A stretch of DNA of 10,073 nucleotides from Gordonia sp. UBA5067 (GTDB lineage Bacteria; Actinomycetota; Actinomycetes; Mycobacteriales; Mycobacteriaceae). The DNA is taken from contig NZ_DIAX01000057.1 in NCBI RefSeq assembly GCF_002414845.1, forward strand, positions 7,601 to 17,673. The letters are read 5' to 3'. Shown here one piece after another: positions 1-6,796 of this stretch. A program made the translations under genes and the position numbers. The notes below the pieces were generated by a model. The model ran no database searches, had not been told where the DNA came from, and saw nothing but the letters and a program-made list of their open reading frames with translations. Numbering within the stretch: the first letter of the stretch is position 1; the number at the start of each line of letters is the position of its first letter.

Positions 1-323
1 CCGAGCAGATCCCGGTGGTCGACGTGGCGCGGGTGGCGCCCGTCGCACCCGCGCCGACGGAACCGCGCCTCACCCGCGAAGAAGCGGGTCCCGCCCCCAA
101 GGATGTTTTCGGCTGGGCCATCCTGTCCTGTGCCCTGTTCCTGCCGATCGGTTTGTTCGCCGTCGTCAAGGCGGCATCGGTGAGGCCGCAGTGGGCGTCG
201 GGGGAGTATTCGCTGGCGCGCCGGTCGGCGGCGACGGCCCAGACTGCGGCGATCGCCGCCTGCGTCGCCGGGGTCGTGGTGATCGCCGCAGTGCTGGGCT
301 GGCTCGTCATCAGTACCCGGTAG
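1..323 (+). CDS. CD225/dispanin-type small membrane protein (5' end outside window)
   Basis: The reading frame is open from the left edge (first full codon at position 3) to a TAG at 321-323, so the start probably lies upstream; the GTG at 15 is only the first possible start inside the window. A proline/alanine-rich segment is followed by a hydrophobic helix containing FGWAILSCALFLPIGLFAVV, then a loop with WASGEYSLARRSAATAQ, then a second hydrophobic helix before a very short tail. This order (helix, short loop with a W-x-x-G-[DE]-[YF]-x-x-A-x-x-[SA] core, helix) is characteristic of the CD225/dispanin fold; the bacterial members are membrane proteins without a settled function. It ends 36 bp before rsfS and could be co-transcribed with it, but it belongs to no pathway I can name. 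The family call rests on the loop motif and the two-helix topology. Confidence 0.7.
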   Translation, partial: EQIPVVDVARVAPVAPAPTEPRLTREEAGPAPKDVFGWAILSCALFLPIGLFAVVKAASVRPQWASGEYSLARRSAATAQTAAIAACVAGVVVIAAVLGWLVISTR

Positions 324-346
324 CCGTGACCATCGCTTCGGCGTGA

Positions 347-360
347 GACGCTGTACCACA
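347..360 (+). promoter_or_regulatory. Possible weak leaderless -10 element of rsfS
   Basis: GACGCT at 347-352 has only the two most important bases of a TANNNT hexamer (A at position 2, T at position 6). It stands 7 nt before the rsfS ATG, the same spacing as at five better sites in this window. There is no Shine-Dalgarno sequence before the ATG. This is a weak call: read-through from the upstream gene could equally supply the message. Confidence 0.25.
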
Positions 361-746
361 TGACCGCTGCACCCGAATCGGTGGAAGTGGCGCGCATCGC
401 CGGCGCCGCCGCCGCCGACAAACTCGCCACCGACGTCGTCGCCATCGACGTTTCCGAGCAACTAGTCATCACCGATGTCTTTGTGATCGCCTCGGCCGAC
501 AACGAGCGGCAGGTGAACGCAATCGTCGACGAGGTCGAGGATGCGATGCGCGCGGCGGGCCACAAGCCCGCGAGACGCGAGGGGGCTCGTGAAGGGCGGT
601 GGGCGCTACTCGACTACACCGATGTCGTGGTCCACATCCTCCATGCCGACGAGCGTGAGTTCTACGCGCTCGAACGGTTGTGGAAGGACTGTCCGGTTAT
701 CGACCTCGAACTCGGCGACACCGCACCGGAGGCGCATACCCCGTGA
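360..746 (+). CDS. rsfS: Ribosome silencing factor RsfS
   Basis: The product is a 128-residue RsfS/Iojap-family protein. Family members bind ribosomal protein L14 (uL14) on the 50S subunit and block joining with the 30S subunit, lowering translation when nutrients are short. The length is normal for the family. Visible signatures are the DVSEQLVITDVFVIASADNE stretch (about residues 30-49), the following helix that begins RQVNAIVDEVE, GRWALLDYTDVVVHI (about residues 80-94), and the closing REFYALERLWKD. The ATG at 360 is the first plausible start and puts the family core at its usual distance from the N-terminus; no Shine-Dalgarno sequence is visible before it. The TGA at 744-746 lies inside the GTGA that also starts gpgP at 743, so the two genes overlap by 4 bp and are probably translationally coupled. 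The same neighbour pair occurs in mycobacteria. The identification is secure. Confidence 0.95.
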   Translation: MTAAPESVEVARIAGAAAADKLATDVVAIDVSEQLVITDVFVIASADNERQVNAIVDEVEDAMRAAGHKPARREGAREGRWALLDYTDVVVHILHADEREFYALERLWKDCPVIDLELGDTAPEAHTP

Positions 747-1447
747 TCACGGGTCCCGACTCCCGCGACACCAGCGTTGAACGCCTCACCCCGGTCGTCC
801 GCCGGCTACTGCTCTGGCGCCACGGTGAGACGTACTACAACGCGGCCAGCCGGATGCAGGGTCAGCTCGACACCGACCTGTCTGAGCGGGGGGAGCGCCA
901 AGCGGTGGCCGCCGCGGCCGCGCTCGCTCAGCGCGACCCGCTGGCAATCCGGTCGTCCGATCTTCGGCGCGCCGCGCAGACCGCCGATCAGCTCGGACTC
1001 CGCACGGGACTGACGGTCACGCGTGATTCCCGCCTGCGTGAGACCGACCTCGGACAGTGGCAGGGGATGACCCACACCGAAGTCGACGACCGGGCGCCGA
1101 ACGCCCGGCGCATCTGGCGCGACGACGCGACGTGGTCGCCGCCGGAGGGGGAGTCGCGCGTGCAGGTCGCCGCCCGGATCACCCCCGTCGTCGACGACCT
1201 GCTGGCCGCGTTGCCGGAGTGGGGCAGCGGCAGCCGGCCGGAGGCGCCGGTCGTGCTGGTCGCCCACGGCGGCTGCATCGCGGCGCTGACGGCCGCGCTG
1301 CTCGGGTTGCCCGTCGCGAACTGGCCGGTGTTGGGCGGGCTCGCCAATGCCTGCTGGGTGCAGTTGTCCGGGCACCAATTGGGGCCGGTGGGCAGTGCCC
1401 CCACGTGGCGGCTCGATGTCTGGAACAGCGGAGTCGACGAATCGTGA
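743..1447 (+). CDS. gpgP: Glucosyl-3-phosphoglycerate phosphatase (histidine phosphatase superfamily)
   Basis: The product is 234 residues from the GTG at 743. It is a cytoplasmic phosphoglycerate-mutase-like phosphatase. Its mycobacterial counterpart (Rv2419c) removes phosphate from glucosyl-3-phosphoglycerate to give glucosylglycerate, an early step towards methylglucose lipopolysaccharides. Catalytic features are visible: LLLWRHGET with the phospho-accepting His27 in RHGE (26-29), the SSDLRRAAQTA block, RLRETDLGQWQGMTH, and VAHGG with the second histidine at 175. The segments RMQGQLDT, DDATW and RRIW agree with what I remember of the mycobacterial enzyme, which supports GpgP over a generic phosphatase. 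The frame is open further upstream (an ATG at 680), but that would run deep into rsfS; the GTG overlapping the rsfS stop is the natural start. Its own stop overlaps the GTG of octT in the same 4-bp manner. Confidence 0.9.
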   Translation: MITGPDSRDTSVERLTPVVRRLLLWRHGETYYNAASRMQGQLDTDLSERGERQAVAAAAALAQRDPLAIRSSDLRRAAQTADQLGLRTGLTVTRDSRLRETDLGQWQGMTHTEVDDRAPNARRIWRDDATWSPPEGESRVQVAARITPVVDDLLAALPEWGSGSRPEAPVVLVAHGGCIAALTAALLGLPVANWPVLGGLANACWVQLSGHQLGPVGSAPTWRLDVWNSGVDES

Positions 1448-2202
1448 CCGAGGCGGACGGGGCCCCGTCGATCCTGGTGCTCTCCGATTCGCTCGCCTAC
1501 TACGGCCCCCGGGGCGGTCTGGCGGCCGACGACGAGCGCATCTGGCCCAACATCGTTGGACAGCAGGTGGGCCGGCGCGTCGAGCTCTTCGGCCGGATCG
1601 GCTGGACCAGTCGCGATGTCTGGTGGGCGATCACCCAGGATCCGCGGATCTGGGCGGCGCTGCCGCATGCCGACGTCGTCGTTCTCGCGTACGGCGGGAT
1701 GGACAGCCTGCCGTCGCCGTTGCCGACGGCGCTGCGCGAACAGATCCGCTATCTGCGGCCCGCCAGGCTGCGGGCGGTGGTCCGCGAGGCGTACGCGTGG
1801 GTGCAGCCGCGGGCGGCACTGCTGGGGTGGCCGCTGGCACTGCCGCCGCGCATCACCGTCGAGTACGTGGCGAAGGTGCGCGACGCGCTGGTCCAGCTGC
1901 GCCCTGATCTGCCGATTGTGGCGTGCCTGCCGCCCACCCATGCCAGTCCGTACTACGGCAAGGTGCACCGCGGCCGGATTCCGGCGACGACGGCGATGCG
2001 CGACTGGGCCGCGGCGCACGGCGTGGCCACGGTGGACTTCTATCCGGCGACCCTCGATGAGTTCACCAACCATTCGCAGGACATGAACCCCGACGGAATC
2101 CACTGGGGGTTCCGCTGCCACGCCAGAATCGCCGAGGTGGTGGTCCCTGCTGTGCGAACCGCGCTCGACCGCGGGGCAACAGAACGCCACGGCACCGGCT
2201 AA
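1444..2202 (+). CDS. octT: Diglucosylglycerate octanoyltransferase-like SGNH protein
   Basis: The product is 252 residues from the GTG at 1444, which overlaps the gpgP stop. It resembles mycobacterial OctT (Rv2418c), which transfers an octanoyl group to diglucosylglycerate, the primer of methylglucose lipopolysaccharide. The SGNH-type catalytic parts are visible: block I as LVLSDSLAYYGPRGG with nucleophile Ser16, the family-specific IWPNIV and GRIGWTSRDVWWA, the block-III-like AYGGMDSLPS, and the final DGIHW with Asp217 and His220. The order and wording of these blocks match OctT better than general GDSL lipases. It directly follows gpgP, so the pair probably supplies consecutive parts of one polysaccharide pathway. 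The frame is open well upstream of 1444, but that part is the shadow frame of gpgP. The stop TAA at 2200-2202 also forms the start of the degV -10 element. Confidence 0.87.
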   Translation: MTEADGAPSILVLSDSLAYYGPRGGLAADDERIWPNIVGQQVGRRVELFGRIGWTSRDVWWAITQDPRIWAALPHADVVVLAYGGMDSLPSPLPTALREQIRYLRPARLRAVVREAYAWVQPRAALLGWPLALPPRITVEYVAKVRDALVQLRPDLPIVACLPPTHASPYYGKVHRGRIPATTAMRDWAAAHGVATVDFYPATLDEFTNHSQDMNPDGIHWGFRCHARIAEVVVPAVRTALDRGATERHGTG

Positions 2203-2212
2203 CGTAGACCCG
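2176..2212 (+). promoter_or_regulatory. Leaderless promoter of degV
   Basis: The -10 hexamer TAACGT at 2200-2205 fits TANNNT exactly and is followed by six bases and then the GTG start at 2212. Transcription starting 7 nt after the hexamer would begin at the G of the start codon. A poor -35 candidate, GCAACA (2176-2181), lies 18 bp upstream. The hexamer shares its first three bases with the octT stop codon. No Shine-Dalgarno sequence is present, consistent with a leaderless transcript. Confidence 0.55.
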
Positions 2213-3057
2213 TGCCCGTTGTCGTCGTCACCGATTCGTCGTGCTGCCTGCCGTCCGAGATCGTCGAGCACTATGGGATCGGACAGGTGCCGCTGCACGT
2301 CGCGTTCGACGGGACCGACTTTCGGGAGAACATCGACGAGATCCCGCCGAGCCTCGTCGCGACGCCGGGTGTGACGACTGCGGGGGCCACGCCGGCCGAC
2401 TTGGAGGCGGCATTCGCCAAGGCGCTCACCGAGTCCAAGGGCGACGGGGTGGTCGCGGTGCACATGTCGCGCAAGCTCTCGAGCACCTGGAGTGCGGCCC
2501 GGGTCGTCGCCGACAGGTATGACGGCGCGGTCCGGGTCGTGGATTCCCGCTCGGTCGGCCTTGCTGTGGGATTCACGGTGCTCGCCGCGGCGCAGGCGGC
2601 GGCCAGGGGTGCGGACCGGGATGGCGTGTACGAGGCCGCAGTCCGCGAGGCGGCGACCATCGAGGCGATGATCTGCGTCTCGGACCTCGACCACCTGCGG
2701 GCCAGCGGCCGGATCAGCGCGGCGAGCCGGATGCTGGGTTCGGCGCTGTCGATCAAACCGATCCTGCATCTTGTCGACGGTTCGCTCGCGCTGCGTGAGC
2801 GGCACCGCACCTTTTCCAAGTCGATCGCGAAGATGGTCGACGCCGCTTGTGAGATCGCCGGTGCGCGGCCGGTGTCGATCGGGGTCCAGCACAGCGACGC
2901 CCCGGAAGCCGCCGAGCAGGTGATGGCGGAGTTGCTGTCGCGCATCCCCGACGTGGTTACGGCGATGACGACTCCGCTGAGCCCGGTGCTGACCGTGCAC
3001 GTGGGCACCGGCGCGGTGGGGGTGACGGTCGGTTCGACCCTCACCCCGATCGACTAG
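2212..3057 (+). CDS. DegV family fatty-acid-binding protein
   Basis: The product is 281 residues, the usual DegV length. Family members bind a long-chain fatty acid in a cleft between two domains; in Firmicutes (FakB) they present it to a fatty-acid kinase. Visible blocks are the N-terminal VVVVTDSSCCLP (Asp8, Ser9, Ser10), TTAGATPADLEAAF (from residue 54 on, the place of the family's T-S-Q-P-S-x-x-x-F), HMSRKLSSTWSAA (residues 84-96), VVDSRSVGLAVG, and in the second domain DLDHLRASGRIS and LSIKPILHLVDG. The GTG at 2212 is right because the family begins almost at once with the hydrophobic strand and D-S. It sits 9 bp after octT with its own -10 element, so it may be read both from that and from the upstream operon. 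A link to octanoyl or fatty-acid supply for the neighbouring polysaccharide genes is inference only; no kinase partner is present in the window. Confidence 0.92.
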   Translation: MPVVVVTDSSCCLPSEIVEHYGIGQVPLHVAFDGTDFRENIDEIPPSLVATPGVTTAGATPADLEAAFAKALTESKGDGVVAVHMSRKLSSTWSAARVVADRYDGAVRVVDSRSVGLAVGFTVLAAAQAAARGADRDGVYEAAVREAATIEAMICVSDLDHLRASGRISAASRMLGSALSIKPILHLVDGSLALRERHRTFSKSIAKMVDAACEIAGARPVSIGVQHSDAPEAAEQVMAELLSRIPDVVTAMTTPLSPVLTVHVGTGAVGVTVGSTLTPID

Positions 3058-3078
3058 CTCCTGCCGAGCGCCGCTTTT

Positions 3079-3092
3079 CGCTGCTGGCAGCG
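3079..3092 (+). terminator. Possible weak hairpin after degV
   Basis: CGCTGCTGGCAGCG forms a 5-bp stem with a 4-nt loop, 22 bp after the degV stop. It has no T-tract and the stem is short, so it is at best a weak terminator or pause site. Confidence 0.2.
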
Positions 3093-3136
3093 ATTCGACG
3101 TCGAGTGGCCGGGCGTCCGACTGAATGGGGACGGCG

Positions 3137-3166
3137 CTATCCACAGTTCTGCGCGTTCCACAGTGG
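3137..3166. promoter_or_regulatory. DnaA-box-like element with repeated CCACAGT
   Basis: CTATCCACA at 3137-3145 matches the DnaA box TTATNCACA in 8 of 9 positions. A second CCACAGT (3158-3164) repeats the first (3141-3147) at 17-bp spacing, and CCACAGTGG (3158-3166) is itself an inverted repeat. The element lies in the 168-bp gap between degV and comEA, about 60-90 bp before comEA. Whether DnaA or another regulator binds here cannot be told from one copy. Confidence 0.3.
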
Positions 3167-3188
3167 ACCGCTGACCCGGTGTTCGCGA

Positions 3189-3226
3189 CGGACAGTGGCT
3201 CAACGCTCCGGCCTACCGTTTTCGCA
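3189..3226 (+). promoter_or_regulatory. Promoter of comEA, leaderless geometry
   Basis: TACCGT at 3214-3219 fits TANNNT and is followed by six bases (TTTCGC) and the ATG at 3226. A partial -35, CGGACA (3189-3194), lies 19 bp before it and matches TTGACA at its last four bases. Transcription would begin at the A of the ATG. The competing possibility is translation from the second ATG at 3244, which has GGGGAG at 3228-3233. Confidence 0.55.
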
Positions 3227-4200
3227 TGGGGAGAGTGCGATCAATGGAGCCGGCGGTGGTGCGGCAGCGGCTGGCGCGGTTGGCCGCCGGCCCGGCGCCG
3301 GTGGACGAGCGATCGGCCGCGCCCATCGAGCCCCCCGGCATGGCGACGCCGCGCTGGTTGGACCCCACCGGCTGGGACACCGGCCGCCCGGGCGCGGACG
3401 AGGATCTCGCGCCTGCGGCAGGGTTCTCCCTGGCCGATCTCGCTGCCGACGACTTCGCTGCCGACGACGAACGACAAAACGATAGGGCAGGGCACTGGCT
3501 GCGTCCGTTGCCCCCTGCCGCGGTCGCACTGGTGGCGGTCGGCGTCCTCGCGACGCTGATCGCCGCCTACCTGGCGCTGCGTGCCCCGGCGACGACGGTC
3601 CCCGTCGTCGACTTCCCGGCCTCGGCGGGGCCGACGGCGTCGCGAGCGCCCGGTCCGCCGGGCTCGCCGGTGCCATCGAGTGTGGCCACCGCTGCGCCCG
3701 CCCGGATTGTCATCAGCGTCGTCGGCCTCGTGCGGCGGCCGGGCCTGGTCCGGCTGGCGCCGCAGTCGAGGGTGGCCGATGCCCTGGCCGCCGCGGGTGG
3801 AGCCAAACCGGGTGCCGACCTGTTGTCGCTGAACCTCGCCCGGCCGTTGCGCGACGGCGACCAGGTCGTCGTCGGCCTCGCGGATGCGCCCGGCCGCGCC
3901 GGACTGCGCAGCACCGTGATCGGGATTGACGGCAACTCCTCGGGTCCTCCGCCGGTCGCCGGCCCGGGGTCGCCCACCGATGGCGGCCCGGGGTCGGGCG
4001 GCAAGGTGGACCTGAACACGGCGACGCTCGAGCAACTCGATGCGCTCCCCGGGGTCGGTCCGGTGACCGCGACGGCGATAGTCGAGTGGCGTTCGACGCA
4101 TGGCGCGTTCGCGTCGGTGGACCAACTCGCCGAAGTCGATGGGATCGGCCCGGCACGGCTGCAGCGGTTGCGCGCGCTGGTGACCGTCGCCGGAGGGTGA
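3226..4200 (+). CDS. comEA: ComEA-like DNA-binding protein (SLBB and helix-hairpin-helix)
   Basis: The product is 324 residues. A polar acidic/proline-rich cytoplasmic N-terminus of about 95 residues leads to one transmembrane helix (about 97-119), a low-complexity Pro/Ala/Ser linker, an SLBB domain (about 160-219, from RIVISVVGLVRRPGLV to GDQVVVGL), a Gly/Pro linker, and a tandem helix-hairpin-helix domain (about 261-321) with DLNTATLEQLDALPGVGP and VDGIGPARLQRL. In competent bacteria ComEA holds incoming double-stranded DNA at the outer face of the membrane and hands it to ComEC. The long N-terminal region before the membrane helix is much larger than in Bacillus ComEA. The start at 3226 is chosen for its -10 spacing; ATG 3244 (318 residues) with GGGGAG ten bases upstream is a real alternative. 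It lies 3 bp before comEC. Whether this organism takes up DNA is unknown. Confidence 0.9.
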   Translation: MGRVRSMEPAVVRQRLARLAAGPAPVDERSAAPIEPPGMATPRWLDPTGWDTGRPGADEDLAPAAGFSLADLAADDFAADDERQNDRAGHWLRPLPPAAVALVAVGVLATLIAAYLALRAPATTVPVVDFPASAGPTASRAPGPPGSPVPSSVATAAPARIVISVVGLVRRPGLVRLAPQSRVADALAAAGGAKPGADLLSLNLARPLRDGDQVVVGLADAPGRAGLRSTVIGIDGNSSGPPPVAGPGSPTDGGPGSGGKVDLNTATLEQLDALPGVGPVTATAIVEWRSTHGAFASVDQLAEVDGIGPARLQRLRALVTVAGG

Positions 4201-4206
4201 CCGATG
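4192..4206 (+). promoter_or_regulatory. Shine-Dalgarno sequence of comEC
   Basis: GGAGGG at 4192-4197 lies within the last codons of comEA, 6 nt before the ATG at 4204. It fixes this ATG as the comEC start and indicates translation from the shared transcript. Confidence 0.7.
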
Positions 4207-5721
4207 CCCGCCCTGGATCTGCGCCTGGCGATTCCGGCCCTGGGGTGCTGGTCGATCACCGGTGTCGGGCTGCTGTGCCCACGCGGCGTGCTGGTTGCCG
4301 TCGTCCTGACGATGATGGTCCTGTCCCTGGCCGGTGCCCTGGCCGGTGCCATGGTCGGCGGTGTCGCCGGGATAGGTGCACCCGTGGTGCTGGCGACCAC
4401 CGGCCTCACTTTCGGGGTCGGTGTGGCACTGCTCATCCGTGCCGATCGGGTCGACGCCCACCCGCTGCGGCAACTCGACGGCGGGACCGCAGCCGTCGTG
4501 CTCAGGGCGACGGAGGATCCGCGGGTGAGTACGGCCAATCCCGATGTGGTCTGGCTCCGGGCACAGGTGCACTCCGTCGACGACCGGCCGGTGCCCGCGG
4601 CGAGTGTGATTGTGTTTGCGCCCCGCCAAGGCGGCGACCAGGCCCGGTGGCTCGACCTGGGCGTCGGACAGCCGGTGCGCGCACTCGTTGTCGTGCGCGT
4701 TCCCGACGGCCGTGGGCTGGTGGTGGCCCGGCTGACTGCGCGCGGCCCACCGGCCGTCGTCGGTGCCGCGCCGGCCTACCTGCGCGTGTCCGAGTCGGTG
4801 CGCGTGCGGTTCCGCGAGGTGTGCGCGCACACTGTCGGCCACCGTGAGGCGGGCCTCTTGCCAGGGCTCGTTGTCGGCGATACCAGCATGGGCGAGGCCA
4901 CCGTCGACGAGCAGTTCCGCCGGGCCGGGCTCACGCATCTACTGGCCGTCTCCGGCGCGAACTTCGCGCTGATCGTTGGCGCGGCCGTGCTGCTGATCGG
5001 CGTGGCCGGAGGCTCGATCCCACTCACGGTGGGGGCCGGGCTGGCCGCGACGATCAGTTTCGCGGTACTCGTACAGCTGTCGCCAAGTGTGATCCGGGCG
5101 GCCATCATGGGAGGTGTCGGCTTGCTCGCCATGGCGGCGTCGCGCGGCCGCAGCGCCCTGCCCGCCCTCGCCGCCGCGGTCGTCCTCGGGTTGTTGGTGT
5201 GGCCCGAGTTGGCGGTCGACCTGGGATTCGCGATGTCGGTGGTGGCGACTGCGGCGCTCATCGTTTGGTCACCGCCGGTGCGGGATCGGCTGATCGGGCT
5301 CGGCCTGCCCCGGGGGCCGGCCGATGCCGTCGCGATGGCGACGGTGGCCTACGTTGTCACTGCTCCGCTGGTGGCCGCAATCTCCGGCCAGGTGAGCCTG
5401 TCGGCGATCCTGGCGAATCTGGCCGTCGCGCCGGCGGTGCCGGTCGCCACGCTGCTCGGCGCCGCGGCGATGCTTCTCGCCGCGCCCGATGTGCGGGCGT
5501 TGACGGCGCTGGCGCGCGTGCTGGTCACCGCGTGCGAACCGGCGCTGCGGTGGATCCTGGTCGTCGCGCGGGTCCTCGGCGGCGGGTGGGCGGCGATCCC
5601 CACCGCGCCGGGGTGGCTGCTCGGCATCGGCGTGGCGGTGCTCGTCGGCCGGACCCTGCGGCGGCGGAGACGAGTCGGGTCTCGTCGGCCCGATGGCGGT
5701 CTGGCACGATTGGAACCGTGA
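4204..5721 (+). CDS. comEC: ComEC/Rec2-family membrane channel protein without the C-terminal beta-lactamase-like domain
   Basis: The product is 505 residues. Two to three hydrophobic helices (about residues 5-78) precede a soluble beta-rich stretch (DUF4131-like, about 85-200). Then comes the competence domain, with LLPGLVVGDTSM (from about 218) and THLLAVSGANFALIVG (from about 244), the hallmark of ComEC, followed by further membrane helices to about residue 485. It ends in an Arg-rich tail. ComEC forms the inner-membrane channel through which one strand of transforming DNA enters. Longer homologs (about 700-800 residues) carry a metallo-beta-lactamase-like domain, thought to degrade the other strand; none is present here and there is no room for one before holA. 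Short forms are, as I recall, usual in this order (Rv2414c), so this is probably a lineage trait and not a truncation. The stop overlaps the holA GTG by 4 bp. Confidence 0.9.
   Translation: MPALDLRLAIPALGCWSITGVGLLCPRGVLVAVVLTMMVLSLAGALAGAMVGGVAGIGAPVVLATTGLTFGVGVALLIRADRVDAHPLRQLDGGTAAVVLRATEDPRVSTANPDVVWLRAQVHSVDDRPVPAASVIVFAPRQGGDQARWLDLGVGQPVRALVVVRVPDGRGLVVARLTARGPPAVVGAAPAYLRVSESVRVRFREVCAHTVGHREAGLLPGLVVGDTSMGEATVDEQFRRAGLTHLLAVSGANFALIVGAAVLLIGVAGGSIPLTVGAGLAATISFAVLVQLSPSVIRAAIMGGVGLLAMAASRGRSALPALAAAVVLGLLVWPELAVDLGFAMSVVATAALIVWSPPVRDRLIGLGLPRGPADAVAMATVAYVVTAPLVAAISGQVSLSAILANLAVAPAVPVATLLGAAAMLLAAPDVRALTALARVLVTACEPALRWILVVARVLGGGWAAIPTAPGWLLGIGVAVLVGRTLRRRRRVGSRRPDGGLARLEP
5705..5718 (+). 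promoter_or_regulatory. Possible weak leaderless -10 element of holA
   Basis: CACGAT (5705-5710) has A at position 2 and T at position 6 of a -10 hexamer and lies 7 nt before the holA GTG. The spacing matches other starts here, but the hexamer lacks the first T and the gene is probably read mainly from the comEA-comEC transcript. Confidence 0.25.
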
Positions 5722-6683
5722 CCGAACCCCTCTACCTGCTCCTCGGGGACAACGCCTTCCTCATCGAGCGCGCGGTCGGCCAGGTTCTTGCCGCCGCCGG
5801 TCGCGACAGCGGCGAACCGGTCGCCCTCACCCGGGTGCGGGCCGGTGAGGTGACCGCCGCAGAGCTGGCCGAGTTGTTGAGCCCCTCATTGTTCGCCGAC
5901 TCGCGGGTGATCCTCGTCGAGGCGGCGGGGGAGGCGGGCAAGGAACCCGCTGCGATCATCACGTCGACACTGAGCGAGATTCCCGACGGGATCGTCCTCC
6001 TCGTCGCACACTCCGGCGGCGGCCGTGCCAAGTCGATGGTCGGAGCGCTGCAACGGGCGGGAGCCGTTGAGATCGACTGCGCGACGCCACGGTGGCCCTC
6101 GGACCGGGCCGACTTCGTCCGCCGTGAGTTCCAGGCCACCGGCGTGCGAGTATCGCGCGACGTCGTCGAACTGATGCTCGCCAACGTCGGCTCCGATCTG
6201 CGGGAATTGGCGGCGGCGGTCAGTCAGCTCGTCGCCGATACCGGCGGAAAGGTCACCGAAGCCGCGGTTGAGACGTACTACTCGGGCCGGGCCGAGGTGC
6301 GGGGCTTCGAGATCGCGGACAAGGCGGTGACGGGGGATCTGGCCGGCGCCCGCGAATCGTTGGCGTGGGCGATGCATCACGGTGTGCCGCGCGTAGTCCT
6401 CGCGGATGCGCTGGCCGAAGCGGTGCATGGCATCGCACGGGTGCGGGGCCTTGGCTCGGTCAACCCGCAGTCCGCAGCGGCCGACCTGGGGATGCCGCCG
6501 AGTCGGGTGAAGAAGCTGCAGGCCCAGGGGGCGGCGTGGGATGCCGAGAGGATCGGGGCCGCCGCGGTGGTGGTGGCAAAACTCAACGGTGACGTCAAGG
6601 GGCAGGCGGCCGATGCCGACTTCAGCCTCGAACAGGCAGTCTCGGCGGTGGCGAACCTGCGACCGCGACGCGGCCGGGCCTGA
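5718..6683 (+). CDS. holA: DNA polymerase III subunit delta
   Basis: The product is 321 residues from the GTG at 5718, typical for HolA. The delta subunit of the clamp loader opens the beta sliding clamp for loading on primed DNA. The family start YLLLGDNAFLIERAV, the SLFADSRVILVE block (about 54-65), the DLRELAAAVSQL helix region, the GFEIADKAVTGDLAGA block that opens the C-terminal collar domain, and VKKLQAQGAAWD near the end are all recognisable. The frame is open far upstream, but that part lies across comEC; the GTG overlapping the comEC stop places the conserved LLLGDN at the expected distance. The tie to comEA/comEC is conserved in many actinobacteria and is positional, not evidence of a competence role. 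A hairpin 38 bp downstream probably ends transcription before rpsT. Confidence 0.93.
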   Translation: MTEPLYLLLGDNAFLIERAVGQVLAAAGRDSGEPVALTRVRAGEVTAAELAELLSPSLFADSRVILVEAAGEAGKEPAAIITSTLSEIPDGIVLLVAHSGGGRAKSMVGALQRAGAVEIDCATPRWPSDRADFVRREFQATGVRVSRDVVELMLANVGSDLRELAAAVSQLVADTGGKVTEAAVETYYSGRAEVRGFEIADKAVTGDLAGARESLAWAMHHGVPRVVLADALAEAVHGIARVRGLGSVNPQSAAADLGMPPSRVKKLQAQGAAWDAERIGAAAVVVAKLNGDVKGQAADADFSLEQAVSAVANLRPRRGRA

Positions 6684-6721
6684 CGTGGTGGGACGCGCCG
6701 GACGCCACCGCCAACGCGAGT

Positions 6722-6754
6722 CACCCCGGTGACCGCGTGGTCGCCACCGGGGTG
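6722..6754. terminator. Shared hairpin terminator between holA and rpsT
   Basis: CACCCCGGTG (6722-6731) and CACCGGGGTG (6745-6754) are perfect 10-bp inverted repeats with a 13-nt loop. The loop could pair further (ACC with GGT). It lies between two convergent genes, 38 bp after the holA stop and 42 bp past the rpsT stop. There is no T-tract on either strand, as is common in high-GC actinobacteria, so the efficiency is uncertain. Confidence 0.65.
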
Positions 6755-6796
6755 CAAGGAGCCGGGCGTGCCGCGATGCGGCGCGTCAGGGCTGCG

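Noticed and set aside
680..742. N-terminal extension of GpgP from the ATG at 680
   Set aside because: It would overlap rsfS by 67 bp. GTG 743 overlaps the rsfS stop by 4 bp and places RHGE close to the N-terminus, as in the family.
988..3144. A 718-codon open frame on the minus strand
   Set aside because: It lies antisense across gpgP, octT and degV, whose products are recognisable. Its translation is Arg/His/Pro-rich without any family feature, the usual third-position GC artefact.
3058..3225. A remnant of eis or another small gene between degV and comEA
   Set aside because: The 168-bp gap has no frame with family features; it holds only a weak hairpin, the DnaA-box-like element and the comEA promoter.
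3241..4938. A 565-codon open frame on the minus strand
   Set aside because: Antisense to comEA and comEC; low-complexity Arg/Gly/His-rich translation and no credible start signal.
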